Assembly: GCA_036873755.1 (NCBI GenBank)
Contig: JAVTVY010025243.1
Span: 41,317-105,316, forward strand
Direction of reading: 5' to 3'
Origin: Hanleya hanleyi
Taxonomy: Eukaryota > Mollusca > Polyplacophora > Lepidopleurida > Hanleyidae
DNA: 64,000 nt
The notes under the pieces are model-generated. The model had not been told where the DNA came from, made no database searches, and saw nothing but the letters and a program-made list of their open reading frames with translations. Of this stretch, positions 25,151 through 36,283 are shown in pieces. Position 1 is the first letter of the stretch; the number at the start of each line of letters is the position of its first letter. Both the position numbers and the translations under genes were made by a program.

Positions 25151-25716
25151 TGCACGACACCGTAGATCAATCCTCGGGAGCCCAGCCATGAGGCCAATTA
25201 GTTGAGGGATTCGTATATCTCATATATTCCAACCAATCTCTCCATCTTTCCAGGCATTTTCTCAAAATCCAGTTAAAATTTGTTGTGATTTGAGGCACGC
25301 GATCGCGCACGTGCACCATAACGCGCCTGAAGAGGCACTGAGGCGCGTTTTGAACGCGCGCCTTGAACTTTATGATCCCCATCAAAATTTTTGCTATGTC
25401 AAATTTTGATGCGAATCTGCGAATCCATTCGTGTGAAGATTCGCCTGACAGGGCATTCGGGCGAATCGAAACGGATTCGCGTAGAATTGAACGTAAAATT
25501 AAACGTCATCGGTTGAAACTTATGATTGAGCCCCGTTCACCGATTGTCAACACACATGCTGTCGAAAACTGGGCTCTATATCACCTATCTATTGCCATGT
25601 GCCAGTCCTAGTCTATATGTTCGCTGATCTGTCGAGCGTTTTCATTGGCTCGTTCATGGCAGCCCACCAATTGCTGTCATTAAAACAAGTGTCACGGGCC
25701 AACTCCCGCTTGGCAA

Positions 25717-26037
25717 TTGATGGTGAAATGGCTACCGACACAGGGCCTAAAAAAGCAGAAACAAATTAGAAAAACGGCCCTGTGTCAGTGGGAAAATAGC
25801 TCGAGGGATAACTTTGCATTCCATTTTAACGATGCGGGCGATAAGGTGGTACGGGCATTTTGCAAAGTGTGTCAGAAACACTGCGATCAACTAAACACTG
25901 TGCATAGAGGCAAAATAGTAGCCGACGTCAGCTATGGCAAAAACGAAACTAGTTACCTGCTGAAGCGAAACTTGGTTAGACATCGCGAGGGTTTGGAAAT
26001 TGAAACTGATTCAGACATTCCAGATTTCTGTTACTGA
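25717..26037 (+). CDS. Small ORF with zinc-finger-like FCKVCQKH motif, unrecognised
   Basis: A 106-aa frame with a basic N-terminus (LKKQKQIRK), then AFCKVCQKHCDQ, a GKIVADVSYGKNETSYLLK segment and RNLVRHREG. One Cys-x2-Cys followed by spaced His resembles BED/C2HC-type fingers at the N-terminus of transposase-derived proteins. An in-frame stop follows PDFCY. No TATA box or poly(A) signal is obvious, so it may be the first exon of a larger gene or a transposon remnant. Function unknown. Confidence 0.4.
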   Translation: MMVKWLPTQGLKKQKQIRKTALCQWENSSRDNFAFHFNDAGDKVVRAFCKVCQKHCDQLNTVHRGKIVADVSYGKNETSYLLKRNLVRHREGLEIETDSDIPDFCY

Positions 26038-28394
26038 AGGCAAGTGGAATGGATTGAATGATTGAAGTGATGATGCTGACGATGTAAAACTTGCCATGTG
26101 CCAGTCCAAGTCAGTTTGTTTTACAACTTGTGGTTTTTCAGAATTTCTATTTTGCCAATCTTGTTTTCAGCCTTTGGCTCAGGCTCAATAACTGATTGTG
26201 TTAATTTTAAATACAAAAAAAAACAACAAACTTTAAATACTGTTTCTTGATTGTATTATCAAAGATTCAAAGATTTATTGTACAGAACACCCAAGCTGAG
26301 TAGAGTACAAAACAAACAATAATTAAATACAACACCCAAACTGGGTATAGTACAAATCAAACAACAAAAAAGTGCCACAACGTTAAAATATATATACATA
26401 ATCATTATGATTACATGTATATGCTGGCAGGTACATCTGTGCGGGAAGAATTTACACGCTGGTATGCAACATATTGGCCTATATAAGGTAATAAATTCTT
26501 CACATACGAGTACGCAATAGATATACATGTACGTTATGTACAATTACATCAGAATAATTGTTAGAAAGATACAATATTTAGTCATCAGAATAACTTTTAC
26601 AAGTGAAGTTTTGTCTATCCTACAATGTTAGTGGCTAATACACCTCATTTAGCACTGGGCCTTGTGACCACTGGTAAAGTGATGTGCAAAATATAGTATG
26701 GCAGAGGACCAAATACCCTGGGCTCCTTTTCACAGTTTAACGTTTCATGGCCTAATTCCTAATTCCATCCTTCTTGGCCATTAATAAACCTTTAGAACTC
26801 ACCCTAACTTTCCCTGGGTTACGTAACATGCTTCAGGGGCGTCGAAAGCAAAATCCAAGTGGTACAGCTATACACGTGAGGGGGAAAGAGTCTGAGAAGG
26901 GGTAATGACACTAAAATGGCACTCACAGAGAGCATCTCAAAAGTGTTTTCTTCCCAAGAGGATATACACGAGAATAGTGTAAAAATGTTTACAGAGGATA
27001 CAACTTACAAGATGGAAAGTGGGTATTGGCGCTATTGGGATCTTGTTTTAACGATACCTCGTTAGGCCTTTATAATTGTTTGGAAAGCAAGGCTGGATAC
27101 CATAGATGAAGATATATCCACGATCGAAATTAAGGAAATTGTCTCAACAGGGTTAGTTGGTCTTCAAAGCCAATAATAAATTCACTGGCGCTCTGGACTG
27201 ATCTAAGTCTTCATCTTGGAAGCTATCAAAATTGCTCGCACTCGCATTTATTTTTTTTATTTTTTTTTAGTTTGTGTTTCCATGTTTCTTTCTTTCGTTT
27301 TTGTCTTTCTATTTTGTCTTTCTCTCTAACAGTGGTGCCCTGGCCATACCTGCCGTACCGCTTCCGACGCCCTTGCTGATCAAAGAATCTATTATCTATT
27401 ACTCAAGTTAAAATAATTTAAAAAACAGGCTTGTCAACATCACACGATCATTGACATTGTTAATGAACAGTGTCGTTTGACGCGCACGTGTTCCGTTTCC
27501 AAAGAGGTCAACCTAATATGTGAACAGCAAAACCTACCCTCTCTGCTCTTCAAATAAGTGAAATCCGTTAAGATATTTCCAGGCGGGTACATGAAACGTG
27601 TACTAAAAGCGAAAATTTGCGTCACAAATCTATTTTTGTCGGGGGGTTTTCTGCCAGTCAACACATCGCTGCTCTCTGCTTCGGTTGTCTGCTTCACTCC
27701 ATCTTGTTGCAGATGATGAAACTGTAGTTCCAAAAAGCTTAACTAGACTCGCAGGTGGATGCGGACTTCGAGACTGCAAACAGTGGATATCATATATTAA
27801 ATTGTTAAGATCAGTCAGAGATCACGGGGGTAGGTCATGCAAAAACCAAGCGGGAATATCTTCCCAGCATGATTTTAAAACAATGGAAGTGCACAATAAC
27901 ACAATTAAGATAGATAAAAATCTAGTACCCCAAAATATATTAGCTTGCACGAAAATTAAACAGTTTATGCATGCATGGTTTCTTTCTTTCGTAGCTTTTC
28001 TGACAGAGGTTGTGGTTGCGAGTAGATCCCTGTAACCGGCATTATATTGCAATAGTAGTAAGGCCATACAGCTGCGCCCAGTTTAGCTTTTTCAACAACA
28101 GACATGTTTGGAAAAGAGGGGTACATGTCAGTCATGTTTTAAAAGAATTCCTGCCGTTTTCCCTCCAATTTTATAGTTTGGAAGTGGGTTCCATCTTCGG
28201 TGTCCATATTGTCTACAAGCTCTCTGCAATCTGGGTACTTTGTTGTTACGGCCTGAAGTATCAGCTCCTGTTTCAGTTTTCGAAAGTGTAGATAGGGATT
28301 TGCATGTATTATTCTATTCTTAGGATAGTCGTATTCATATCAAAAGAGAGGTGTCTATCAGTAGTAGAGCAAGAACAAATACCCTTTCACTGAC
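26038..28394. other. Repeat-rich non-coding DNA
   Basis: At 26270-26360 two adjacent copies of an ACACCCAARCTGRGTAKAGTAC word lie next to AAGATTTATTGTACA. The minus strand carries AATAAATCTTTGAATCTTTG, so this may be the 3' end of a LINE or SINE on the minus strand. The remainder, including ORFs at 27440-27733 and 27685-28035, shows no domain. Confidence 0.35.
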
Positions 28395-29510
28395 CATTCA
28401 TTTTTGCATTTTAAGCAATTTCCGGAAAGGTCATTGAAAGGGAATTTGCAGCAGATTTCTCTTCGCGATAATGTCCGATAACTTCAGGAGGTCAACGTTA
28501 ATTGGCCTTTTGTGAATTCACTTCCGGCCTTAAACTCTGATAATGCCCTGTAACTTCCGGAGGTCAATGTTATTTAATCTTTTGTTACGTCGGTTTTGGT
28601 TGACCTTTATGAACCAATCAACAAGCGAGAAAGCGGACGGACTAAACAGTGAACTAGAAAACAACCAACGAAATCATCGGGTTTTTTTGTTTTTGTTTTT
28701 TGTTTTTTTTTCTATTTGTTTTTCTTTTGGCTAATACAATGACTTCGCCTTTAAACAGAGAACCAATGAAAATTGATAAGAGGCGGACTAAAAGCCAGCT
28801 ATTCAACCATATACCATCAATCCGTCCTTATCCTTTCGCCCGAGAAGGAGTTAGACATCTATTAGGATAAAGTCACCTTTGTGGATGATCGGGTAAGCTT
28901 TGTGTCGGACCCTAAATACCACATCAAATACGGTTACATTACACCGTGACAGGTGGACCCAATTGAACGCGTTTTGAGCGGTGAGCTCGACGGAAACATC
29001 ATCCACATAGAGCATATCATCTACGTACACCATTCATTTTAGCATATAATTAATTTCCGGAAAGGACAATGAGGGAGTATTTGCACCAGATTTCTCAAAC
29101 TCGCAGGGACAGGATAACTTATAATGTCCGATAACTTCATGAGATCAAAGTTAATTGGCCTTTTGTGAATTCACTTCCGGCCTTAAACTCCGTTAATGTC
29201 CTGTAACTTCGGAGGTCAATGTTATTTAATCTTTTGTTACGTCGGTTTTGGTTGAACTTTACGAACCAATCAGCGAGCGAGAAAACGGACTACTCTGTGA
29301 GCTAGAAAACAACGAACGAAATCGTCGTTTGTGAAACACGAAGAGCGGGTAAGCTTTGAGTCGGACTCTAATACCACATCGAATGCGATTTCATTACACA
29401 GTGACAGGTGGGCCCATTTGAAACGCGTCTTGAGCGGTGAGAACGACGGAAACATCATCCACATAGATCATATCATCTACGTACACCGTGATCTGTTCTT
29501 TGCACGCTTG
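28395..29510 (+). repeat. Tandem duplication at left margin of decayed Polinton E0
   Basis: Two ~640-bp copies (about 28395-29032 and 29035-29510 onward) share ATTTCCGGAAAGG, ATAATGTCCGATAACTTC, GAATTCACTTCCGGCC and TTTTGTTACGTCGGTTTTGG. Each ends in a fragment of the same small Polinton gene (intact relative at 53472-53969). So a promoter region plus the gene start was duplicated in E0. CACTTCCGG and CCAATCA words resemble ETS and CCAAT promoter elements. Confidence 0.65.
28870..29038 (+). pseudogene. Fragment of E0 small Polinton gene, copy A
   Basis: Plus-strand DNA here matches the 53472-53969 gene of E2 over the part coding for its central RVLSGELDG region, with frameshifts and stops. 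It is the first of two tandem remnants and ends abruptly at CATCTACGTACACC, where the second duplication copy begins. Confidence 0.6.
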
Positions 29511-29805
29511 ATGCGTAACAATGACCCCATCATAAGCTTCACCCTAAACCATGATCTATAGACGGATCTCGAGAAGGTGGTGCCTAAAGTGGACCAGCTG
29601 TTTACAGAGGTCGAGTGGTCACTCGACCAACTGACCTTGTCACGTGCCATGGATGACGCACTGAGTGAGCCCAAAGAAGAAATGATCAATCCCATGAATA
29701 AAACGGAGGCCAACGAGATAGACTATTCGGATGTGCTCAGTCAACCCAGTCGAGCAGCTAAGCTATTCGGATGTGCTCAGTCAACCCAGTCGAGCAGCTA
29801 AGCTG
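29331..29805 (+). pseudogene. Fragment of E0 small Polinton gene, copy B
   Basis: The two consecutive frames contain LKRVLSGENDGNIIHIDHI, IYVHRDLFFARL and, after an in-frame TAG, VDQLFTEVEWSLDQLTL and NEIDYSDVLSQPSRA. These parallel the intact E2 protein at 53472-53969 in order (RVLSGELDG, IYVYRGPFF, VDQLFTPDE, AIDYPATLNQPS). A 48-bp tail segment (29745-29801) is duplicated in tandem. The gene is broken by at least one stop. Confidence 0.75.
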
Positions 29806-29990
29806 CACGGCATTCGCCTATCGCGGCAAGCAGGACATTGGCCAACTACGATGGTAATCGATATATCTTGACTTGCACCGATATTCTGTCGACGTAAGCG
29901 TAGATTGTACCCATCTAACCGACGAAGGCACGGAAGTCCTCAACAAGCCGTTTCAACCGGTTGTGAAAGCCCAAGAAGGTCAATCTAATT
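29806..29990 (+). pseudogene. E0 integrase fragment, catalytic core
   Basis: DNA matching the E2 integrase around NRYILTC.DIL and TDEGTE.LN.PFQP, with stops after the first block and a short deletion between blocks. The second catalytic Asp context (TDEGTE) is preserved. It follows the small-gene remnant, as in E2, so E0 had the same gene order. Confidence 0.7.
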
Positions 29991-30699
29991 AAAATTATAT
30001 CCTATCTGCTCCCCTGTTTGGATATGTCGCCTGTGGGATCTAACCGACTTGCACTAACGCGAGCGTTGACCAATCTCGAGAACTCTTCATAGTGCTTTGA
30101 AGGGAACATTGGTATTGGCTGTTTCGTTGGCTCAGCCGAACCAGACGCTGTCGGTGTATTTCCTGATGTTGCCGCTCTCCCGCCAGATTGGCAACATAAA
30201 GCGGGGTAGAAATAGGACTGGTCGTTGGCCTAATCCTTGGGTTAAAACGGATACCTAATCCTATCCTCCCCTCCACGTCTGCAAATAAAGTAGTTGAAAT
30301 GCGACCGTGATACCATAAGACTATTAAATATCCCTGAACTGGGCGCTCTGAACACCAAATTCAATTGGAACCAGTTACAACACATATAACGGAAGTGGGA
30401 AGAGGTGCCGACATACTGACAGAGTCACATGACTTCACAGTATAGTATTCTGGTTATCCTATTCTAAATAAGACGATTCATGATATGTGTTGTATCTCAG
30501 GCACGCTTTTATTGTACCTGTTCATGTAGCACCGGCATAAGCGGTATTAGATACAGATTTAGAAAGCTATGATGGAAATGCTCTGACAACTCGTATATTG
30601 GTAAGATCCTAAGATCTTCCCACGTCGTACTGTTCGATCGAACGTTCGAATCTAGATGTACAAGCATTTACGGCCAAGAGCACAAGGCTGTACAACGAT

Positions 30700-31020
30700 G
30701 TTCTCCTGTGCTGTATATAGGTCGGCTACCATCGAACTTATCACCGAAGTATTCAGAGAGCGCCCTTTATCGTCACAGAACGCAACGAAGCAAGTCCGGT
30801 ATACATTATACCCCATGCAACCACTTCCACGATCGAAGGTGGTCAAGATCGTGGACGCTGTACGGATCTGTAAAACAAAGGGCAAGTTCGAGGAGAGTTA
30901 CATCCCCAACTGCAGCGATGAGCACTTCGCCATTAAACTCCGCGTGCCTCGACATTCGAAGATTGCCGAATGCCTACCTCAGGTAGTTCAGTCGAGGCGA
31001 CATCGCGGAAAGTGCGCATA
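30700..31020 (+). pseudogene. E0 integrase fragment, C-terminal part
   Basis: The frame contains KVVKIVDAVRICKTKGKFEE and YIPNCSDEHFAIKLRVPRH, parallel to the E2 integrase residues ~245-285. The chromodomain-coding end is missing. About 700 bp of unrelated or decayed sequence separates this from the core fragment. Confidence 0.75.
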
Positions 31021-31141
31021 ATTGCAAAAGTACGCATAAGAGCATAACTAGCTAGTGCAGCATCGTCGCAGGGCCAAAGAAACTGGTAGGCAACGCTTCC
31101 TATGGCAATCCCGTAACCAATTAATATTGTCACGCGAACGT

Positions 31142-31444
31142 TCACATTTGTGATGTCAAGCTATCAACTCGGCCCTTTTGCCAGAATGGAGTCCATTGAC
31201 GGACATGTAGGACCACAAAATTTATTTTAAAATTAGCAGGATGGATTGAATCCGTATCTCCTACATCAGCTATGGTCAGTAGCTTGTGGAGATTCGCCAG
31301 AAATAAATTTCGCTTCCAAAATAAACGGTCAAGTTGCAGGAACACTACGAAGCAGAACGTGATAGATGGTTTCCTCGACGGAAGCACCACGTCATTGACA
31401 AACTCACCTCGGTTTTTCAATGTCGAGTGGACTGTCAAAGTCAT
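31142..31444 (-). pseudogene. E0 major capsid fragment 1
   Basis: The minus frame contains WKRNLFLANLHKLL and NFKINFVVLHVRQW. These match the E1/E2 capsid blocks NKENLFLGELPKRL and [14 protein letters not shown]. Only ~60 codons of the family remain; the rest of the frame is not alignable by eye. The same capsid region occurs again at 33880-34420, so E0 holds at least two copies. Confidence 0.65.
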
Positions 31445-31899
31445 GATCGCCCTCTGCTCGAAAATCTACTTTTGCTAGGATAATTACAACACCAAGAAAG
31501 GCGACACGGCAACATTGACCAAGCTCTTTCCTCCAGGGTAAAGCCAGTGCCACCGGGGCTGGCATAGGGTTCACTGTCGCCCAGCATCGGATGGGAACGT
31601 ACACCCAGCAAAGGGATGGTCTCACCTACTTCCGCCATAAGTGCAAATCCTGACGACCACGTATTTAGATATCTGAACCATGAAGATGGAACAACAGATA
31701 TGGATTGTTCCCCTACTTCGACTTGTTGTCAAACAGTATTGTACCTTTGTTAAATCTTATTGAAATTCGTTGTACAAACGTCAATGTTGTTAAAATAGAA
31801 AACAAACAAGACGTAGTATCTGAGATGACTTTTATTATAGTGAAACAGCGACAACATGAGAACAACAACTTAAGTCGAGAAGGGTGCTTGAATATTCAA

Positions 31900-32300
31900 A
31901 CGGTCTTCTTTAATAAAGCCTTACACCAGCACCTCCCGGTCTTCGGCCTGGGGATAGTCTGCACAATTGTGTACATGTGGTGTCCACGGCAACGATTATG
32001 TCAATAAAATAGGCAGTACTGTCCGCACACGCTACTACAAGGACCGTATAACGCTTGTTCCAAAACCAGGTCTACGTCCCTTCACCCATTAAGTCTCGAA
32101 GGATGGGTGGCAATTGGTTCGAATCAAAATACTCGCCCTGGTCGCCTTCAAAGTACACGTGTAGACCGGGTCACTCGGTTACGTGTTGTACCTTCGCGGA
32201 GGGTTACATGCGACTAAGGAAGAAGATCTCTTAGGTAAACACCCTTCCGTGTCTACGGATGGTTCACGTTCATGGTTGAGATCAGGTCGGTGTCTGTTCA
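31900..32300 (-). pseudogene. E0 protease fragment 1
   Basis: Minus-strand DNA matches the E1 adenain-like protease from the region before the catalytic Cys (CCGCACACGCTACT, 32018) back to the N-terminal FARDVFP region, with many indels. A second, shorter copy of its N-terminal half lies at 33070-33220, including GGAGGGTTACATGCGACTAA and AACACCCTTCCGTGTCTACG in both. Confidence 0.6.
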
Positions 32301-32377
32301 TATGAGTACCATGAGAATCTTGAAGTACATGGGTTCATACGGCCCCTAGCCCCGGGTTAAGCGGAATTAGACACAAG

Positions 32378-32608
32378 TTACGAAATGTAGCGCCACAGAT
32401 CTTGCACGCTACGCTCGTATTTTGCTATCAGCATGAGATATGTCTCGCCAAATTTGAGAAACTCTGAGTGGAGGCGCTTGGTCGAATAGCCCTGTTTTAT
32501 AAGTTTCTGCAACAATGTTTTGTGACGTTGATTAAAATCGTCACATTTAACACACGATCTAGCAAATGCTACTAAGCGAGATATGTATGCGCCATATGCA
32601 GGTCCCAC
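32378..32608 (-). pseudogene. Reverse-transcriptase C-terminal fragment
   Basis: The frame reads PAYGAYISRLVAFARSC, LLQKLIKQGYS, LHSEFLKFGETYLMLIAKY. This block is typical of the C-terminus of a group of invertebrate retrotransposon ORFs. The same sequence lies inside the left TIR of E1 at about 36855-36960 in opposite orientation. It is not part of the Polinton gene set. Confidence 0.55.
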
Positions 32609-32649
32609 TGGAATATTACTGTCCAGAAAGGGATAGTTTACGATGTCGA

Positions 32650-32940
32650 AACTGAGATACTGAGACTTTACAACAAATATTATGGATTAAGAATACTGAT
32701 CAGCGATACGGATTTGATCTTTTTGGAACATCATGATGTCTTGCCGGCATCATTGAAAACTGTTGACCGCTTCTCTCTTGCAGGAAACAGACCTATGTTT
32801 ATGTATACTATGATTGTCTTTTTGAATTTGGTGCTAATACTGTTATATGAAATATGGAATAGGTCTTTGGATTATGGACGCGGATATTCTCTAATGGACG
32901 ACAGCTGAATTATGAATGACGGACTAGACGCTTGTAATTG
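32650..32940 (+). repeat. Segment shared with E1 left TIR insert
   Basis: This ~280-bp block recurs almost unchanged at 37080-37348. The frame at 32714-32908 contains a hydrophobic run (MFMYTMIVFLNLVLILLYEI), but no family is recognisable. Together with 32290-32490 it is the apparent source, or sister copy, of the insertion in the E1 left TIR. Confidence 0.6.
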
Positions 32941-33069
32941 TAATAATCTCTTTTGTCATAACGTCGACGAGAGAGAATGCCCGCTTCATATTTATAGAGA
33001 TAGAGATCTAAATATGATGTGCCTGTAGGGCTATCTGTAGTTTCCTTCAAATCCAGTGAAGGTGGACAA

Positions 33070-33225
33070 CTTAAGTCGAGAAGGGTGTAGACCGGGTCAC
33101 CCGGTTCCGTATTGTACCTTCGCGGAGGGTTACATGCGACTAAGGAAGAAGACCACTTAGGCAAACACCCTTCCGTGTCTACGCATCGTTCACGTTCATG
33201 GTTGAGATCAGGTCGGTGTCCATTT
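33070..33225 (-). pseudogene. E0 protease fragment 2
   Basis: A duplicate of the N-terminal half of protease fragment 1, sharing AACTTAAGTCGAGAAGGGTG upstream with the 31868 region. It shows that this part of E0 was duplicated or derives from two insertions. Confidence 0.5.
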
Positions 33226-33879
33226 TAGATGGTTGTGTGGCAGAGAACGTTTCGGCTTTTGCCCACTTTAATGATGTTTACGAAAACCACATTGATGGTT
33301 GTTGGGGAGCGGTGTGCCGAATTGAATTTCAATCGGTGAGATATGTAGGAGGTGGGAAAATTGACGACGTCTGGTGGAACAAAAACAACCACATGACTCG
33401 AGAGAAAACATCATTCGCCACCTCAAATTCAGACTAGAATAAAACGCAAGTTGACTTTCTTGACGAATTGGAGCCATATGCAAGCGGTGGGAAAAATTGA
33501 TGACGTCTGGCGACTGAAAAGCAACCATATGACAGGTTCAGACCCGAGGTTCAGATTCTCGGACGTAGACTGAGTATCTCAGTCGCGCTTTTATTGCAGA
33601 TGTTCATGTGGACACTATCAGTATCCATACGGCCCCTAGCACCGGCTTAAGCGGAATTAGATACGCAACCTCTGAAGATGTGATGTTCAAACATCAGCTC
33701 AAACAAATATCTCATCTGATATTAATGGATGAGCATCGAGGCTCAGCTGAAGGTCAGGCTGAGGTCAAGTAGAACAACTTGTATCCATCGCAAATGTGGC
33801 TCTGACTGATGTGATTCGATTTGCCCTGGTAGTTCGCCGCTGCCAAGATATTACGCCGTCTAAAACTTGTTTGTAGTGG
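33226..33879. other. Decayed E0 material with repeated 3'-type block
   Basis: The block CGCTTTTATTGCAGATGTTC...GCACCGGCTTAAGCGG (33572-33660) recurs at 30505-30560 and 32270-32380 and, inverted, inside E1 at 36960-37040. No frame is open. Confidence 0.45.
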
Positions 33880-34740
33880 ATGTGCTGGGACCTGCTTCCC
33901 GTTCACATGCAGCGCCATGAAATTGATGTTAAAATTCTTGGAGTGGGACGGATTGTTTCCTTACCTTCAAATCTCGTTGAAACTGGTCTCCCCCACACAG
34001 GTCAGTCGCTTGGGGATGCCCACTGAATAAATCGGCACGAAAACACTGCACACATTGGACGGGCTTTGTTTGTTCTCCAAGGCTTTGATCTGACTCAACT
34101 GCACAGCTGAATTTGGGTTAACTTTGCAGATATACAGGGCTGCATCTTGGACGAGGATCTTATAATTGGCACTGAGCCTGGGGCAAGCAAAGGAAGGCCC
34201 GATGTCGCACGAGTCAGTTTTAAGTTTCTTGGAAACTCCTTTCAACAGGTAGCGGTCTTGCATAAACATGTCCGCATTCAGACGTCCCATGCGTTTCACC
34301 GATTGACTGCTCGCTGTGAAACCTTGTCTGTCATCGGCATTCGTGTCCATATCCGCTGGAGTCTTTTGGCTTCTCGTCTTTACCAAAACAACCATAGTAT
34401 AGGCAATATATGGGGAGTGAGTGAATAGAATTTAACGTCGCTTTCAATAATATTTGGCAATATATGGGTATGTGTTGTTTGAGGCTCTCGCAAGTTCGTC
34501 GCTGAGAATACAATTCACCTTCTGGAGATTTACTGGACCTACTAGAGCATCAAGTTCAATAGGGTCTTCAATAAGAAATCTGGCGTCCAGGTACAAGTAC
34601 GTGTGGAATAAATCATTTACACCACATTCCAGTTGGTGAGGAAGAACTCGATGTGACCCGACTCTTTGATGATAGAGAGAGGTAGATGTTCAATCCAGAA
34701 AACCTCTTCGTCGCTGGTCCGGGTCATCAGTACGCTTCAC
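33880..34740 (-). pseudogene. E0 major capsid fragment 2
   Basis: The minus frame at 33967-34395 contains RLNADMFMQDRYLLKGV, NYKILVQDAALYICKVNPN, AVQLSQIKALENK and PKRLTCVGETSF. These follow the same order as the E1 capsid (ADIFMQDRYLLNKI, DYKIVIQ, AVQLGHLKALETK, PKRLILACVENTSF). Upstream (34480-34740) pieces corresponding to the N-terminal third are present out of frame. A GAGTGAATAGAATTTAACGT SINE piece (34415-34455) interrupts it. Confidence 0.75.
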
Positions 34741-34904
34741 AAATCAAAGTTGGTTGAGGGACACGACTCTGGATGGGTCGAGTCCCGACACGTACTGTAT
34801 ATCGACCGGGAAACATTCTCACCATCCAGGATCTAAAGGTGCAACTCACACCAAATTTTGCAGAGTGAAAAAGGCATGGCTTTCTCTTTCCGGCCATAAA
34901 TAGT

Positions 34905-36283
34905 TGTAAGAATTCCTTACACAACTCCTCATATTCGCGCCCTCCAAATAGAGGCGCGTAGGCGTAGTCAACCAGTAATTCTTATACGCCCGTTTGGAGG
35001 ACAGGTAACGTCCAACAGGATGGTACTGTAGGTATCAGTTTGTAAAAATGGAGGACGAAAAAATTATAGTGCTGTAAAATTTCGACGAACTTTTTATTTT
35101 GAAATTAGGGAGGGGCCACTTTGAACGATGCATGATTGGTGATGTTGAAGGGTTGATCGAACACGTGGTGTTGGCGCTGGGATAGTAATACCGTAGTTAC
35201 ACTGTCTCTTTATGGTGTAAGATGTATTCGAAGACTAGGCTAAGGTAAAAAGAGGTGGCTTGAACCTGGAACGGAAGAGTTAGCTCAGTAGGAAATTGTA
35301 TAGGTCCAGTAGACGGCGCTGACGATGGGAACATCGCCGAATCGTAAACCCGAGTAAATGGCGCCGTTTCAATGACAAGTGAGCTACGCAAATTGAAAAG
35401 GAGAGATTGACAATCATCCTTAAACCTCATTCAACTTTTCACACAAAACTCCATAAAATGTATGAAAATGTGCAGATTCTGCTCACCATCCAGAGAAAAC
35501 GTACGAAATGATTTTCTTGTTATACAGGTTTAAGGGTTCAGTGTTCAACGGGAATTCTAAAATGGCAAAAAGCAGGGGATCGGCCTACTCCTTTTATTGT
35601 AAAATTGTATCGCCATTAAGAATTGCTCATATTCGCGCCCTCCACTTTGTAGTGGCGCGTTGGCGCAGTCAATCAGTAATTCTTATACGCCCGTTTGGAG
35701 GACAGGACGTATCACCCAACAGGAAGGAACTGTAGATATCAGTTTGTAAAAAGAGAGGACGAAATGTGGGGCTGTAAAATTTCGGCGAACTTCTTTGTCA
35801 TGAAATATGGGAGGGACCACTTTGAGCGATGCATGATTGATGATGGCGAAGGGTTGATCGAACACGTGGATGTTGGCGCTGGGATAGTAATACCGTAGTC
35901 ACACTGTCTCTTTATGGTGTAAGATGTATACAAAGAATAGGTTAATGTAAAAGGAGGTGGCTTGAGCATTGAACGGAAAAGGTAGCTCAGTAGGAAATTG
36001 TATAGGTCCAGTAGACGGCGCTGACAATGGGAACATCGTCGAATTGTAAACCCGAGTAAATGGCACCGTTTCATTGGACGGCTTGCGGTAGGTACCGAAT
36101 CAGACGGGCCTCAACGGGCATTCAACGGGCATTTTAAAATGGCAAAATGCGGGGGATCGACCTACTCCTTTTATTGTAAAATTGTATTGGCATTAAGAAT
36201 TGCTCATATTCGCGCCATCCACTTTGTAGTGGCGAGTAGGCGCAGTCAATCAGTAATTCTTATACGCCCGTTTGGAGGACAGG
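34905..36283 (-). repeat. Tandem units derived from the E0 unknown-function gene
   Basis: Two full units (about 34999-35698, ~700 bp, and 35699-36274, ~577 bp) plus a partial third split by E1 (resuming at 44064-44420). Each contains minus-strand coding remnants of the gene intact at 51699-52286 (for example MFDQPFAIINHASL against FDQPVTIINRGSL). Each also contains a ~70-nt palindromic spacer bounded by TAAGAATTGCT and AGTAATTCTTA, followed by ACGCCCGTTTGGAGGACAGG. The GACAGG in that last word is where E1 inserted. Confidence 0.7.
36278..36283. repeat. Left 6-bp target-site duplication of E1
   Basis: GACAGG directly precedes the first base of the E1 left TIR. It is identical to the six bases after the right TIR. 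A 6-bp duplication is the known Polinton signature. Confidence 0.9.

Noticed and set aside
32714..32908. 64-aa ORF with a hydrophobic segment
   Set aside because: Part of a duplicated retroelement-like block; no start context, no family, and frame broken in the sister copy.
35613..35690. 70-nt palindromic spacer considered as a tRNA gene
   Set aside because: Closing arms look tRNA-like, but there is no box A or box B consensus and no proper anticodon arm.
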